Source: Laccaria trichodermophora | Lineage: Eukaryota; Basidiomycota; Agaricomycetes; Agaricales; Hydnangiaceae | Assembly: GCA_018417955.1 (NCBI GenBank) | Contig: JACTVC010000073.1 | Span: 1 to 27,468, forward strand | Direction of reading: 5' to 3' | DNA: 27,468 nucleotides | Shown: piece after piece, positions 1 to 12,830 of the stretch | How positions within the stretch are numbered: position 1 is the first letter of the stretch | How the letters are laid out: the number at the start of each line of letters is the position of its first letter | Notes under the pieces: model-generated | Told to the model about the DNA's origin: nothing | Seen by the model: the letters and a program-made list of their open reading frames with translations, nothing else | Databases searched by the model: none | Made by a program: the position numbers and the translations under genes

Positions 1-2349
1 GGCGGGGTGAAGAGGCTGCGGATGATGATGGCGTCAGTTTGCGAGGAGCTGATGCAGACGGACTTCGGTGGGGTATCCTAGGTGCGGGTTCGGCACTGTG
101 CACAGATCTACGACCTGGGCTAGTTTTATAAGTAGCAGCAGAGGAGGGGAATGTGTACGAAGTGGACATGACGGGTGGTGCTGATATTGGTGGTGGTGCT
201 GAGCCTTTTTTAGGCTTGGACCGAGGCGTGGGTGTCGATTCAACGTCAGGTATGTAATCTGACAGAGCTGCTCCCATGAGCAACCATACTTGAGCTGCTC
301 GCTCCTGGCCTGCTTCAAGTGCGACCTGTTTTCACAGTCGTAAATATTCAGGTACGGAATGAGCAACCAACTGCCGCACCTGAGCATTCTTGATGCAAAT
401 ACTTCGACGGTCGTTCCCTTCGAAAATGTAGCCGCGAGCGAGCTGCGTAAAGACCTCAACCTCTCGAGCAGTAGTTTCCATTGCGAAGGCACCCAGTCTT
501 TGTGTGGTAGGCTGGGCAGGGTCGTCTCCCAGTGCTTTACCAGGGATGTCTTCGTTTCCAGGTCCACGTTGACTAGGTTTCCTAAGAGAAAAGGTCGGGA
601 GATGAGCTTCAACAATTTGACCAAAACCTACAAATCATCGTATGGAATCTCCCAGCGCATTTTCGGTCACTGACAAATGCGAGCGTTCCAGTCGCTTCCC
701 ACGTTGCAGCTACTCTGGGAACCGCATCCAGGGGTTTCGTAACATCCCGTAGGTCAATTTGAGAGAACGATCCAGCTGAATGTTGAGCCCACAAAGCGTG
801 CGAATCTCCAAACGCAATATCTAGTTTGCAACTTGAGTATAAGACTCGAAACAATGAATGTAAACATACCATTTACTCCACCATCCCCTGCAGTTCCTGT
901 CAAAGACCATTTCCCGATCCAACCCCTCCGAACATCCCAGATCTCGACGGCATCACCTGTTGAAGTTGGGTCCGGAGCAACCGGTTTTTCCTTGTCGTTG
1001 TCATTCCCTGCTCTCATCATTGCGTCTAATCCCAAGCTACTGCCTGCACTGGCCAATGTTCCAGGAGGGCTAGCGGGGGAAGGCGATGGCTGCGCTTCTG
1101 CAGCCCCATATTCAATGTTCGAAACAAGCGCCAACTCACACTCATATCCCGGGCGCCATAACACTCGGCGAACGGGGAAAGACGGGTGTAAGGTATACGT
1201 TGGTTTCTGAGGTATGTGCGTATTGGATCCAGGAGAAGAGAGGTCCCAAACCTGCTGAAGGTTCAAAAACACGTAGCTCAATGGAAATTATCAACTAACC
1301 TTGACACATTTGTCCAAACCTGCGCTCACCAGCCATCCTAGCCCGTTTCCCGTGATATCTGGCATAGCTGTGCTAACCGACGCCTGTGGAGAGCTGCACC
1401 AATCAAGAGACATAACTGAAGCACTGTGTGCAACTGGGAGCCTATCGAGCTGTCCGCGTTGACCCATTCTCAAGTCCCATCTGTATATGCTTCCATTGTC
1501 CAGACCAACTACAGCTTGCAAAGGCTGATAAAGGCTGGGCGAAAAGACGAGGCTCCGGACAGAAGTCGGGTGGTGCACACGTAGAATAGACCTTGAGAAA
1601 TCGCGCAGGTCCTATAAGGGCGTAAAATTCCTGCGAGCAACCTGTAACACAGACATACCCAGACACGCATATCACCATCCGCGGAGCCCGTTATGCAATA
1701 GTGATGAATAATGTGCGACACGGACATCTTGTGAATTGAACGAATATGGTCCTTCGTTCTTCGTTCTTCATCTTGAACTCAATATATTTGTTCAAAAGGA
1801 AGAAGGGGCACGTACCATACTTGGTCACCCCAGATTTGTTGAGGTCCCACATGATAAGTTCCCCATTCCGCGCGCTGGTCAAGATTTTGTTGTTGAAGAC
1901 TGTAATCCTCATTCAGACATTTTTTCAGCGTATGAAGCCACACATACGCACCTCCATGACCCCATGCAACATCAGTACTAGCACTATCAATCTTCAACCC
2001 ACTGCTGTCCCAAAAGTTACGCGATGCATCAATTCGATGGCCTCCTCGTCCGACGGCCGATTTATGGTCTGGATTATGAGTATTTGATGGATCCGACACG
2101 CGTAATATCCTTAGGGCTGGAAAACTGTCAGTGAAAGGCAAGAGATATGCAGAACTTGACTTTACATTCTTTCCCTGTGACTGCACAACGAACCCCGTCC
2201 TCAGACTTTGAGATCGCACCACCACCACTAGGCGTGACACGAGTCAGCCGAACTCTCCGCGTAGGTCCTTGGTACCCGTGTGTCCGTGAGTCAGAGTAAC
2301 CATCGAATGGGTTGTTAAATTTCTGAACGCTTGCGAGCGTCGAAGCCAT
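1..2349 (-). CDS. RTC1: RTC1/WDR24-like WD40 protein (SEACAT/GATOR2 subunit), 3' end outside window
   Basis: Minus-strand exons 2349-2166, 2116-1952, 1899-1816, 1765-1659, 1611-1300, 1251-870, 820-632, 581-380 and 325-1 join in phase across GT-AG introns of about 50 nt (one acceptor per junction chosen by frame). The product reads as WD40 blades: ILTSARNGELIMWDLNKSG, then HYCITGSADGDMRVWDLRDF, then LVSAGLDKCVKVWDLSSP, then AVEIWDVRRG. Downstream, YIFEGNDRRSICIKNAQ followed by VALEAGQERAAQVW resembles the helical part after the propeller in RTC1/WDR24. In known members this protein is the Sea2/WDR24 subunit of the vacuolar complex that controls TORC1, with a C-terminal RING; that part would lie beyond position 1. 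Exon 820-632 holds an apparent 1-nt frame break near 655-665. Family recognition is strong; borders are by eye. Confidence 0.85.
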
Positions 2350-2584
2350 TGCTTGGAACCCCAGGTTTGTTTACTACGCCCCGTTGTCGCCAAACAACTT
2401 GAATTGAAGGAGAGCCAGAGTAACTTCAAGTTTGTTCAGAGACGGGCATGAGACGGTGCTTAGAGAGCTCAATACAGGGAATGGTACATTCTTTAGTCAG
2501 ATGGTATGGTGGTAAATACACGAGGAGCTAATGCTGAAAGTGGAGATAAATTGTTGGATGATGAATAAACGGGGAGAACTTCAT
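2350..2584. other. Short intergenic spacer
   Basis: The spacer holds the 5' flank of the RTC1-like gene and the 3' flank of the kinase gene, both on the minus strand. I see no convincing coding region, TATA box or RNA gene in it. Confidence 0.5.
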
Positions 2585-4606
<2,022 letters not shown>

Positions 4607-4702
4607 GCCAGACAAGGTGGGTGTGAGGAAGCTGTTGAGGGGAGTCACGACGATGGGTAGAAACAATCCTGGAGAGCAATATTCTTATACGTGATGTTGA
4701 GG

Positions 4703-4729
4703 CCACATCTGACAAGGCCACATCTGAAT
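4703..4729. repeat. Short tandem direct repeat
   Basis: GGCCACATCTGA occurs twice, separated by CAA, just upstream of the kinase start. It could be a promoter element or chance; nothing else marks it. Confidence 0.4.
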
Positions 4730-4848
4730 AGGCCCTGGAAGGTGGCCCCAGTTAGACAATGTAGAACAGTGGCCACGCCAAAACTTGACAAATGTGGAAC
4801 GTTGACCAGAATCGATATGATTCTGACAAGTATAGAGACCCTGTTCTT

Positions 4849-5121
4849 CATCAGGAAATCTGGGAAATTCCGATTTGACAATATTATTTGGACCCAGCAA
4901 GAAATGGCAATATATTTTGAATATATTGCAATTCAAATGATTATGATATTGTTATAATACTATGACCCATCAATGTATTTGCTTGTATTGTCTTATAATA
5001 GTTTAAAATTTTTCATATCTGAGGTTTATAATATTACAACGATTTTGTATTGCTATATATGACTATTTCTCGCTGGGTCCAAATAATAATGCTAAATCGG
5101 AATTTCCCAGATTTCCTGATG
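4849..5121. mobile_element. MITE-like inverted-repeat element (about 273 bp)
   Basis: The left end begins CATCAGGAAATCTGGGAAAT and the reverse complement of the right end begins identically. The two arms match for about 65 bp with a handful of differences, including the shared segment TATTTGGACCCAGC. The interior is about 130 bp, very AT-rich and non-coding. This is the structure of a non-autonomous DNA transposon. No clear target-site duplication is visible: the flanks share only a few T residues, so the superfamily is not assigned. It lies between the kinase and the uncertain gene at 5161. Confidence 0.8.
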
Positions 5122-5160
5122 TTTGTTAGTCTGCCTTTTGTTTGCCTTTTGTCGCCGTAG

Positions 5161-6263
5161 ATGTCCTGGAGCCAACGGTGTTCGATCCCAAGCAACGGTC
5201 AACGTTCAGAGGTTTTCGCTGGCAACTTCAAGAAGGGTCGAAGCTTAGGCCCTAAATTTTGTTGGCATCTGCGTCGCATGAAAGTGATCACAAAATATAC
5301 ACAATCCAGCTTGCAAGACACCACTACCAACGTTGAACGCGTCCACGCTCGTCTGTTCTCCTGTCTATTAATTTTACCGATGTTATACGTTAGTATCTTG
5401 ATTTACGTTCTCTCTTTCTTGGAGGTTCAAACCATTCACTTAGCACGACGTTTGCGCTCATACTGTGGACTCATTCATCATCTGGCCGAAGGCACAAGGG
5501 CGACAGTGTCCAAAGACAGATGCAAAGCGATGCCAACGAACCCAGGATACGATCTTTCCATTCGACTGCCCACGGATATTTCACCCGTTCTCGCCTCTGT
5601 CTTTCTGATCTCAACACTGCAAAACCGTAAAACTGCCAGATCTCTTGACCTATACGTCCCCGATGTTAAACGCGGTCCCTCAATTATCGGTTCCTGCAAG
5701 CCTATTACCTCCCACTTAGCCCCGCGACATCAACTGACTTGTCCCGCCAAAGCCTGGTCGATCTCATCCTCCCCTGTGTCACGATGCGTGTTCCTGAGAA
5801 CAAGTCATTCCTGACGCTCGTAAATAGAGGTATCAGCGACTATCCTGACTCAAAGTTAGCCACTCCGGATGTCGATTTAACCTCGAGGCCCCTCCTCCCG
5901 CCAGAGTATACATCACCTTTCAGCTCGCCGTCAGCCACTGAAAACGAGGAGTACTTTCGTGTGGCCGCTACCGAAATCAGCAACAACGTCGGAAACGATC
6001 CTATAGAGTCTCTCTCTGTCGGGAATTTAGGCTCAACAACTTTCACTCCCACGTTCCGATTTCGCAAAGGAGAAAAGAGCATGCCAAGGTCAAGAGTGCC
6101 GCTGGCTTATATCAAGAACTCACTGCTGAAAGACCGGCGGCGTTTGGACATACAATCATCTACAGCTACGTACGGACGCCAGCGACCGGCTTCTCCAGTT
6201 TTGACACGGATTTCGGCTTCAGCTTCTCAGCTGTCTACAATTCATTGCAACATCGAAGCGTGA
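5161..6263 (+). CDS. Uncertain coding region, hypothetical protein, possibly frame-broken
   Basis: Three overlapping frames look coding in succession. One runs from ATG 5161 to a stop at 5814. Another carries PMLNAVPQLSVPASLLPPT up to about 5719. A third, open from 5670 to a TGA at 6261-6263, encodes a Ser/Pro/Thr-rich tail of about 197 aa containing LILPCVTMRVPENKSFLTLV and RPLLPPEYTSPFSSPS. The ATG at 5161 is only one possible start. A hydrophobic stretch (FSCLLILPMLYVSILIYVLSFL, ~66-87) could be a membrane segment or translated intron. No known domain was recognised. Either unresolved introns join these frames, or this is a decayed gene with two frame breaks near 5635 and 5715. The last frame (5670-6263) is the most credible part. 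Confidence 0.4.
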
Positions 6264-6386
6264 CTTCTAGATCTAGAGCCACTCGAGTCCTACTTCTCGT
6301 ATTGATAGATTGGACTTATGTGGGTCATGGGTGGTGGATTTGGTTTGTCTTGGTAGAGTTTTATTTTGTTTTTTGATTTGTATGTA

Positions 6387-6786
6387 CAGTCATCCACCGG
6401 CCTGTGTTACACCACCACTGAGTGTTACACTTTTGCTCCTTGAATAACTTTTGCAATATTCAACATACTCCCTTGAAACAAATTTTATCTGGAGCTCCTA
6501 TATATGGTCTCTCCTCACATCAAGTTTTGTGTGTGCAGAATGAGCATCAAATATGTAGTGATTTGTTCAAAATGGGGTACTTAGCAGAAAACCTCCCACC
6601 ACTGAATGTTACACCAGTATTTTCAGAATTACTCAACAGAAACAAACCTGAGAGCTCCGAAATTTGGAGGACACAAAGAATGGATATCACCAAGATTGAA
6701 TGTACAATTTTTAAGTGAAAGTGTATCCCCATCATGTTTTAAGTGAGTTTTCAATTTTTGAAGTAACACTAGCTGGTGGATGACTG
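6387..6786. mobile_element. Tc1/mariner-type MITE with TA target duplication (400 bp)
   Basis: The left end reads CAGTCATCCACCGGCCTGTG and the inverted right end reads CAGTCATCCACCAGCTAGTG, with the match continuing into GTTAC. Both ends are flanked by TA, the target duplication typical of Tc1/mariner elements. A subterminal motif, CACCACTGAGTGTTACAC at 6413-6430, recurs as CACCACTGAATGTTACAC at 6597-6614. No transposase frame is present, so mobilisation would need a transposase from elsewhere. Confidence 0.8.
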
Positions 6787-7308
6787 TAGATTGTTTACCT
6801 AGATAATTTGAACATTGCGGAATGCACTTCTCGCTCGATTTGTGAATTTACTTTTCAGCGTACCCTGCTTCGGCTGCTCTCTGCTTGCCCTCTTCTTTGA
6901 GTTCTAAAAATAGATTGCGAGATAGGAGGGGGGTAATATTGAGGAGCGTTTCCAATCCATCAGACATGCATCGACCCCCGTGAACTGAAGTTGAAAAGGT
7001 CGAGGGAAGGCGCTAAAATTTGAGCGTGCAGTCGCGTAGTGTCGCGTCACATGCACATGCCAAGAGAAAGTACGGAACCTGAACCTGGAAACAAACACAC
7101 CTTTACACACACCGACATGTGCTCCATCAGTGGCGAAATTTCTGTCGCCCAATGCGCCTGCTGTTTCGAGATGGGCGTCAACGTTGCTTGGACCTTAACC
7201 ACGACTATTCCACCCCCTCCGCTCATAATTTGGACCCCCCTTTGACTCCTTCTCTTCCTTCTTTGACGGTGGCGCCAACTAGCTTAACCATACTCGGAGA
7301 GCGCTGAT
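6787..7308. other. Intergenic region upstream of the CorA-like gene
   Basis: About 520 nt without a supported gene. It presumably holds the promoter and 5' UTR of the gene starting at 7309. I could not pick out a clear TATA box or initiator. The open frames here are short and do not look coding. Confidence 0.5.
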
Positions 7309-9768
7309 ATGTCGGCCTCAAGTTTCCACCAGTTTGACGAAAAACCAATTCCAAGCGATCATGACCGGATACCCCCACCTTCCCATCGTCACGCCGCGCC
7401 TTCAGCACCCTGGCCATGGGTAGATATCGAGGATGGTGCGTGCAGTACTGAGAGGTCCTCCACAATTACACTAATGGTGCCCCTTGCAGAGGTCGATCCT
7501 GTCCAGCTTGAAAATCCATTACCGCCCATCCCACCTCCTTGCGATCATAAGACTTGTGGGGGTTGCTGGACTCGCTATCCGCAATCCTTGTTTCCCAATT
7601 GGACCCCTCGGCAGGTGGAAAAGAGCAAGATACGAAGCGCTGTTACTGATTACCGACGCGACATCCCTTGTAAAATATACCACGTTGACGTGGGTGAAGA
7701 CGGTTTTTTCAAAGACGCAGGTGTGGTAATTGCGGGGGAATCAAACAAAAGTGAAATCTGGGAACGTATCATTCATTCAACGGTGCGTCACCTCTTTTCC
7801 TTACAGTTTACATCCTGTCAGAACTCGCCCCTAATTACTCCACCTCCAGTACCAAGATCGAGACGACCTCCGGATTAAGGCTCTTTTTATCGAAAACATG
7901 TCTGGACCTATACTCCAAATGCTAGGGACACGGTGAGAATTTATCCTTTGTTTCACCGAGTCACTCTCGATGCCCAGAGGGTCAAAATGCATGGCCATCC
8001 CGCACGGTGCTCTCCATTTCGCTTTTTCTTAAAAGACTATCATCCACTTCAAACTGACTAAAACTACTCATTTTTGGCAGGTACAACATCGAGCCCTTCT
8101 TCTTTTCATCATCGCTAAATTGGATACCATCACGATTCCAAGAGGAAATTCGCGAAGGCGAAGGCGATCGTAAGATTACGTTCGCGCATCAGGAATCAAC
8201 AACTTACACCTACATTTCAGATATCACCGTAACCTTGACCTTTCTACGATCCATCACTGCTGGAAGCGCTATTAGTCTGGATGCTTATGCCTCATCAGAG
8301 ACATTGAGGGAAAAATCTTCTGTTGGTGAGCGATTTGAGTCTCATGTAACGCTTCTGCCAGTCTTATGATCGGATGCCAGCTACACAATTGCTTGACACA
8401 CAAGCACCCCTCGATCTACGGTCAGGTAAGCCATATCTTTCTCGTGAGTGGGTATCGGCTAATTCAACTCCCCTTCCGCTCCTCCAGGCGGCTGTCGACT
8501 CGTCTTGGACCTCCTTTCTGTCCATCTAATACGCCGGCGACACGGCAGCACCATCATCTCATTTCATCCCAGCTTGAACCTTCCAACTACTACTGCTCCG
8601 TATCTTCATCAAAGGATCCGCTTCGCTGGTAAATCTTACTGTGTCTGCTTTGTCGATAAAGAGACTGATATGTTAGCCGTTGATAGGACAAAGCGTATAC
8701 TGGCAGAATATATTCCGCAAGTACGAGGACCCAACGTTTGTGCTCCTCGTCTTCATCTGGCACGCCATCTATGCTTGGGATGAATCACTTGAGAATCTGT
8801 ACAGTCACATTTGCGACCTGGTAAGCGTATTCAGTGCTTGACCCCCTTTACAAGCTAACTTGTTGGTTGGGTAGGAATCACGAGTAATGAACACCTCAGA
8901 AATGGACCTCACACAAGAACTACACATTATCCGCGCACACCACCTTCACTACTCATCCCTGCTCGATAACTTCAGAAAGACGGTCGAGTTCGTCCGGGAC
9001 ACCCTCAATCCGGCTTTGGAGAGCCTTTCGGAAGAAGATCGGGCTGAGAGCAAAGAGGTTATGAAGCGGGAGACGCATACTTTGCTGAGTGAGATCGAAC
9101 GCTTGAACAAGGCAAGGGATATGCAGGACAAGCGGTTGAAAAACGTGATGAACCTCGTATGTTTTCCTTATGCTGTGCTTTATACGACCCCTTGATCTCT
9201 TTTCTGGAAACCAGGTATTCAGCAGTGTCAACATTGATGACAGCAAACGTATGCAGAGGATGACGGAGGCTTCCGTTAAGGACAGCGCCGGTACGCCATG
9301 TTCACAATAATCATCGCCACTTAAACTGACTTGCGTTTTCAATGTAGCTGTAAGTTTCCCACGTCTGAACTCTCATAAATTTCATTTACACCAATACCAT
9401 AGATGAAACAAATCGCTTACCTCACCATGATCTTCCTACCAGCCTCTTTCGTCGCAGTACGTCCTCATCCTCCTCCCCTCCCCCCTCGACCCCACTTACC
9501 CATCCCATAGAACATCTTTAGCATGAACGTTCACCAGATCGCTCCAGACACCACAGCCACCCTCCCTCAATTCATAGAAGGCGCCATCCCCCTCACCCTC
9601 GCGACAATCTGGATAATCATCGCCTTCCAGAGCAAATACATCTTCCCGAAGAACGCGTCGTTCTGGACACGGCTTGGCTGGCCGATCTTGATGTTGATGC
9701 GGGCGCTTGGGCGGGATCCGTATGCGAAGCAGAGTGAGGAGCTGACCCTTGGGCATTTCTCTAAGTGA
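7309..9768 (+). CDS. CorA-like Mg2+ transporter-family membrane protein
   Basis: Thirteen exons: 7309-7435, 7490-7782, 7850-7932, 8081-8169, 8221-8325, 8381-8425, 8488-8628, 8687-8820, 8875-9156, 9215-9290, 9348-9349, 9403-9456, 9511-9768. They sum to 1689 nt (562 aa), divisible by three only with the 2-nt exon. The layout is that of the fungal CorA-like family. An N-terminal soluble domain includes CDHKTCGGCW and YQDRDDLRIKALFIENM. It is followed by LPTTTAPYLHQRIRFAG and QSVYWQNIFRKYEDPTF, then a long helical stretch (~375-450, LSEEDRAESKEVMKRETHTL). Two membrane helices end the protein (about 463-482 and 499-517). Family members move divalent cations across a membrane. The canonical GMN signature after the first helix is replaced by SMN (481-483), so Mg2+ selectivity is not assured. 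Intron 7436-7489 is in frame and could be retained. Confidence 0.85.
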
Positions 9769-10191
9769 TACGGGGATCGGTTACGAAATTGAACGAAATG
9801 TTAGTCCCACCCCTTTTGCAGTTTTCCCAAATACTGATGGAGTGTTGAATTTAGCCTACGACTGAGTCGATACTCTACCAACCCCTTCGACTCAAATCAT
9901 GATACAACGAACTATTACTCATCTTCGCTTAGAGTACATCAACGACTAGACACTAGGTCTAGAATCATACCCTTTCTGTCCATGTATGTATTTTTTGCAT
10001 GTATGTACGCACGGATGGAGAAATAAGAAAGATACAATGGAACTTTGCGGCTGGTAACTCAACAGACCACTGGTTAGGTCGGTCTACCGTCCGACATCCC
10101 TTTAGCCACCACAACCAAGACCTGGGTGTTTTAGAGCAGATGTGAAGGGAATAGATCACTACTTGGGCATGCTACATAGCAGCTTGGACGA
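9769..10191. other. Intergenic region between convergent genes
   Basis: It holds the 3' flanks of the CorA-like gene (plus strand) and the F-box gene (minus strand). No coding frame or RNA gene was recognised. Confidence 0.6.
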
Positions 10192-11916
10192 TCAGAACAA
10201 CTTTTTCCAGACGTTTTCCCATGTTTTGTTATAAAAGCCTTCCAACGAACCCTCCTCAGAATTTTCATCATAGAGTTGCATCGGCTCGGCATCCTGCGGG
10301 TGCGGATAGAACCACCCACACTTCAGCGACTGCAGGGAAGGGAAAGACTTTTCTAAAAAGGTGACAACAGCATCCGCATCACCAATAGGAGAGGTACATG
10401 CGTTCAAGTGACGAAGTGTCGGTGAAGATATGGTCTGTTCCGGGGTAGGGAAATCAGTCGTGGCCTTGAATCGAAGTGTCAAGTCTTCGAGTTGAGGACA
10501 TGCAACGACAAAAGCGAGAACCCCGGCTGGAGTGACTTTGGCGGTTTCAATTCCAAAGGTGCATTCTTCTAGACATAGATTCCGGAGGGCAGGCCAGCCA
10601 TTGGCTATTTGCATCAAGCTGGCATTGTCAATGTCGTAACTTGCGTCGAGGGAGATCGATAATTCAGTTAGATTATGGAATTTAGCACAAAGGCAGCGAA
10701 AGATGTCTGCTGAGATGATAGAAGTATGTTCGCCCAGATGCTCATACCACTGCAAGGATGAGGTATTGTACAGTGCCAACTCCTTGAGGAGGTGACCATT
10801 TTTCAAGTTTTTGGAGAGGACTTTGAAGAATCCTTCAAGGTCCCAGACATCGTAACAATACGATCGCTCGATCACAAAACGTTCAAGTCTGCTGGGTTTC
10901 CAACGTGTGACAAATTGGGAGACAGAGGAAAGTAATTCGGTGGCAATGGCGAGTGATTTGAGACTTGGAAAGCCTCTCTCGACGTCGGGTGGGATGGCAG
11001 GTAGTTGAAAGAAATTGATACCAGTGATGTTGATTAACAAATTTTCGAGTGCTGGCAGAGTAGACAGAAAAGTGACGCCAACGTCAGAGAGTTTTAGCGG
11101 GTTTATATTCAGGAAAGTGACGTTCGTCAGATGGGGGAGGAGCTCCACGATAGCAGGGGGGCTATCAAGGATATGTCGTTCGAAATATTCATTCTCCATA
11201 TCCAACTTCAGGGAGGTAGGCAGTGATGAGACAGTCCCTAAGACTTCGGCCAGTGCAACTAACTGGGCAACTGGCTTGGATGGAGAGATTTCGTTATCAC
11301 GATAAACGACTTTCATAGATTTCAAGGCGCCTCCAATGACCAAGTGGGGTAATGAAGCTTCTGCCTTGAAGTCATCCAACGACAGCTCCAACTCCCTAAC
11401 ATTTGGCACCAGTGGTCCTTTGCCAGGCTTAACTTTCCGGATAAAATCAAGGGAGTCGTCTGCAAGAGACCCAGACGAAGCTTTAACTCGGCGCTGCATG
11501 TGATCGGTCCTGAATCGGTCGCTCGACATAACTTTGATTTTCGTCGAGTAATAAAAAATTCGGCTAAAATCTTCAGGGCGGATGACATCCCTCTTGACAG
11601 ACTATAAAATGAGCGGTCAAAATCAAGAAGATAAATAATCGAACTGTCGCACGAGTTTTAGTCCGGAATGGAACATGGGGGTTCTCTGAGGAATAACTTC
11701 CACAGCATATGATGGAAGACAATTGATAAGATTGAAAAGGTCTGCGGGTTGCGTGTGCCAGAGGACATCCGTGGCGGGGCCAGTAAAGGTTTTGCAGGTT
11801 CTCGCAAGACTAGCGAGCGCAGCTGGAGGGCATGGTGCTCGATAGCTACATGGTTCGCTGGAGATGTACTCAAATATCTCAGCAAGAATTTCCTGGATCT
11901 CCAAACAGTGGTGCAT
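10192..11916 (-). CDS. F-box protein with LRR-like C-terminal region
   Basis: Two exons, 11916-11653 and 11601-10192, with a 51-nt intron that joins phase 0 to phase 0, give 557 aa. The N-terminus has a compact F-box (LEIQEILAEIFEYI, then LASLARTCKTFTGPATDVLW, residues ~5-57), the arrangement common in agaricomycete F-box expansions. Exon 2 continues with RPEDFSRIFYYSTKIKVM, the segment that usually follows the F-box. After that come irregular leucine-rich stretches (LPHLTNVTFLNINPLKLSD, LKELALYNTSSL, HNLTELSISLDA, LEDLTLRF). F-box proteins bind Skp1 and select substrates for SCF ubiquitin ligases; the target here is unknown. A decayed copy of its 3' part lies just upstream at 12185-12520. 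Confidence 0.85.
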
Positions 11917-12184
11917 GATAAGAGACGGTTGAGAGATAGGTTTAAGAATTGCGAGGAGATGTCTTGGTTGACTCGATCTAATCTAATCTGACAAGTCCAA
12001 CAGCCTCATTCCTGCAGAGAGCCCCATCAGATATCTGCAAAATGAGAAACTGTGGATAATTACCTCTAATTGTAATCGAGCTTTCCCATAGTACCTAGTC
12101 TAGACAAGCAAGGCTTCCGCGAATCTCAATCCACACCTCAAAATCAGACTACTCCTCCTCATCCTATTTCTCGTGGAATTGGGT
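11917..12184. other. 5' flank of the F-box gene
   Basis: Non-coding sequence between the F-box start codon and its decayed relative. No promoter motif could be assigned. Confidence 0.5.
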
Positions 12185-12520
12185 CGTTGCCGCAGGAAAC
12201 GGGTGCCGATAAAATGAGCCATAACTCAGTTTCTGATGGCGAGGAAAAGTCTTGTCTAGAAAGGCGGCGACGGCATCAATATCACCAATAAGAGATGTGC
12301 AAACGTCCAGGTTCGTGTAGATACGATCTGTTCAGGGGTAGGAAACTAGGTGTGGCATTGAACCAAGTCAACTTTTCAAGTTGGGCGCAAAGGGCTGGAC
12401 AAAGGTGAGATACATGTACAACAGGAGTGATTTCAGCAGCTTCAATTTTGAAAGTGCGTTCATTTAGGCCTAGACTCCAGAGGGCGGGTACGGTAGACAG
12501 AACCTTGAGGAAGCAAAGCA
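12185..12520 (-). pseudogene. Decayed 3' fragment of an F-box/LRR gene
   Basis: Minus-strand translation gives PALWSLGLNERTFKIEAAEI followed by LCPALCAQLEKLT. This parallels PALRNLCLEECTFGIETAKV and ACPQLEDLT of the F-box protein at 10192-11916. Further along, the homologous frame shifts to FPTPEQ (parent DFPTPEQ), then again to CTSLIGDIDAVAAFLDKTFP (parent CTSPIGDADAVVTFLEKSFP) and FYRHP (parent FYPHP). At least two frameshifts mark it as non-functional. The N-terminal F-box half is absent. Confidence 0.75.
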
Positions 12521-12559
12521 GGGGTGGCAGGTGAAGGGGTTGTATTTCTGGTGTCAAGT

Positions 12560-12830
12560 TCTGTAACTTGACTGCACTTGGGTTCGGTGCTAGGCAAGGA
12601 GGCCTTGACGGAGGGGGTGGAGGTGAGCATACGGAAATCATACTAGATTGGAGGTGGGTGAGCAGAGGAAGCATAGCATGATATAATGTAGAAGTTCCCG
12701 GTCCCTGTAAGGGAGGAGGCGGATTTCTAGGTGACATGGGCATACCAGGTTGTTGAGGTAGATGTGTACCTGGAGGAGGAGGGTGATGTCGAGGGTGCTG
12801 ATGGAAGCCTGCGGAGGCATTGGATACCAG
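12560..12830 (-). pseudogene. Proline-rich fragment related to the gene at 20011-21607
   Basis: The stretch about 12590-12690 aligns at DNA level with 20850-20945. Shared strings include TAGGCAAGGAGGCC, GGTGGAGG, ATACGGAA, TCATACT and GCATAGCATGA. The open frame (MPMSPRNPPPPLQG from 12743, open upstream to about 12826) runs without a stop into the F-box relic, so the two fragments form one chimeric frame ending at 12282. It is most simply a rearranged gene fragment. A small expressed chimera cannot be excluded from sequence alone. Confidence 0.6.

Noticed and set aside
34..624. Open frame on the minus strand of about 196 codons
   Set aside because: It is a shadow. The correct frame in the same DNA, with the intron 326-379 removed, gives the conserved RTC1-like segments YIFEGNDRRSICIKNAQ and VALEAGQERAAQVW.
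5175..5200. tRNA T-loop-like sequence GTTCGATCCCA
   Set aside because: No matching acceptor, D or anticodon arms could be folded around it.
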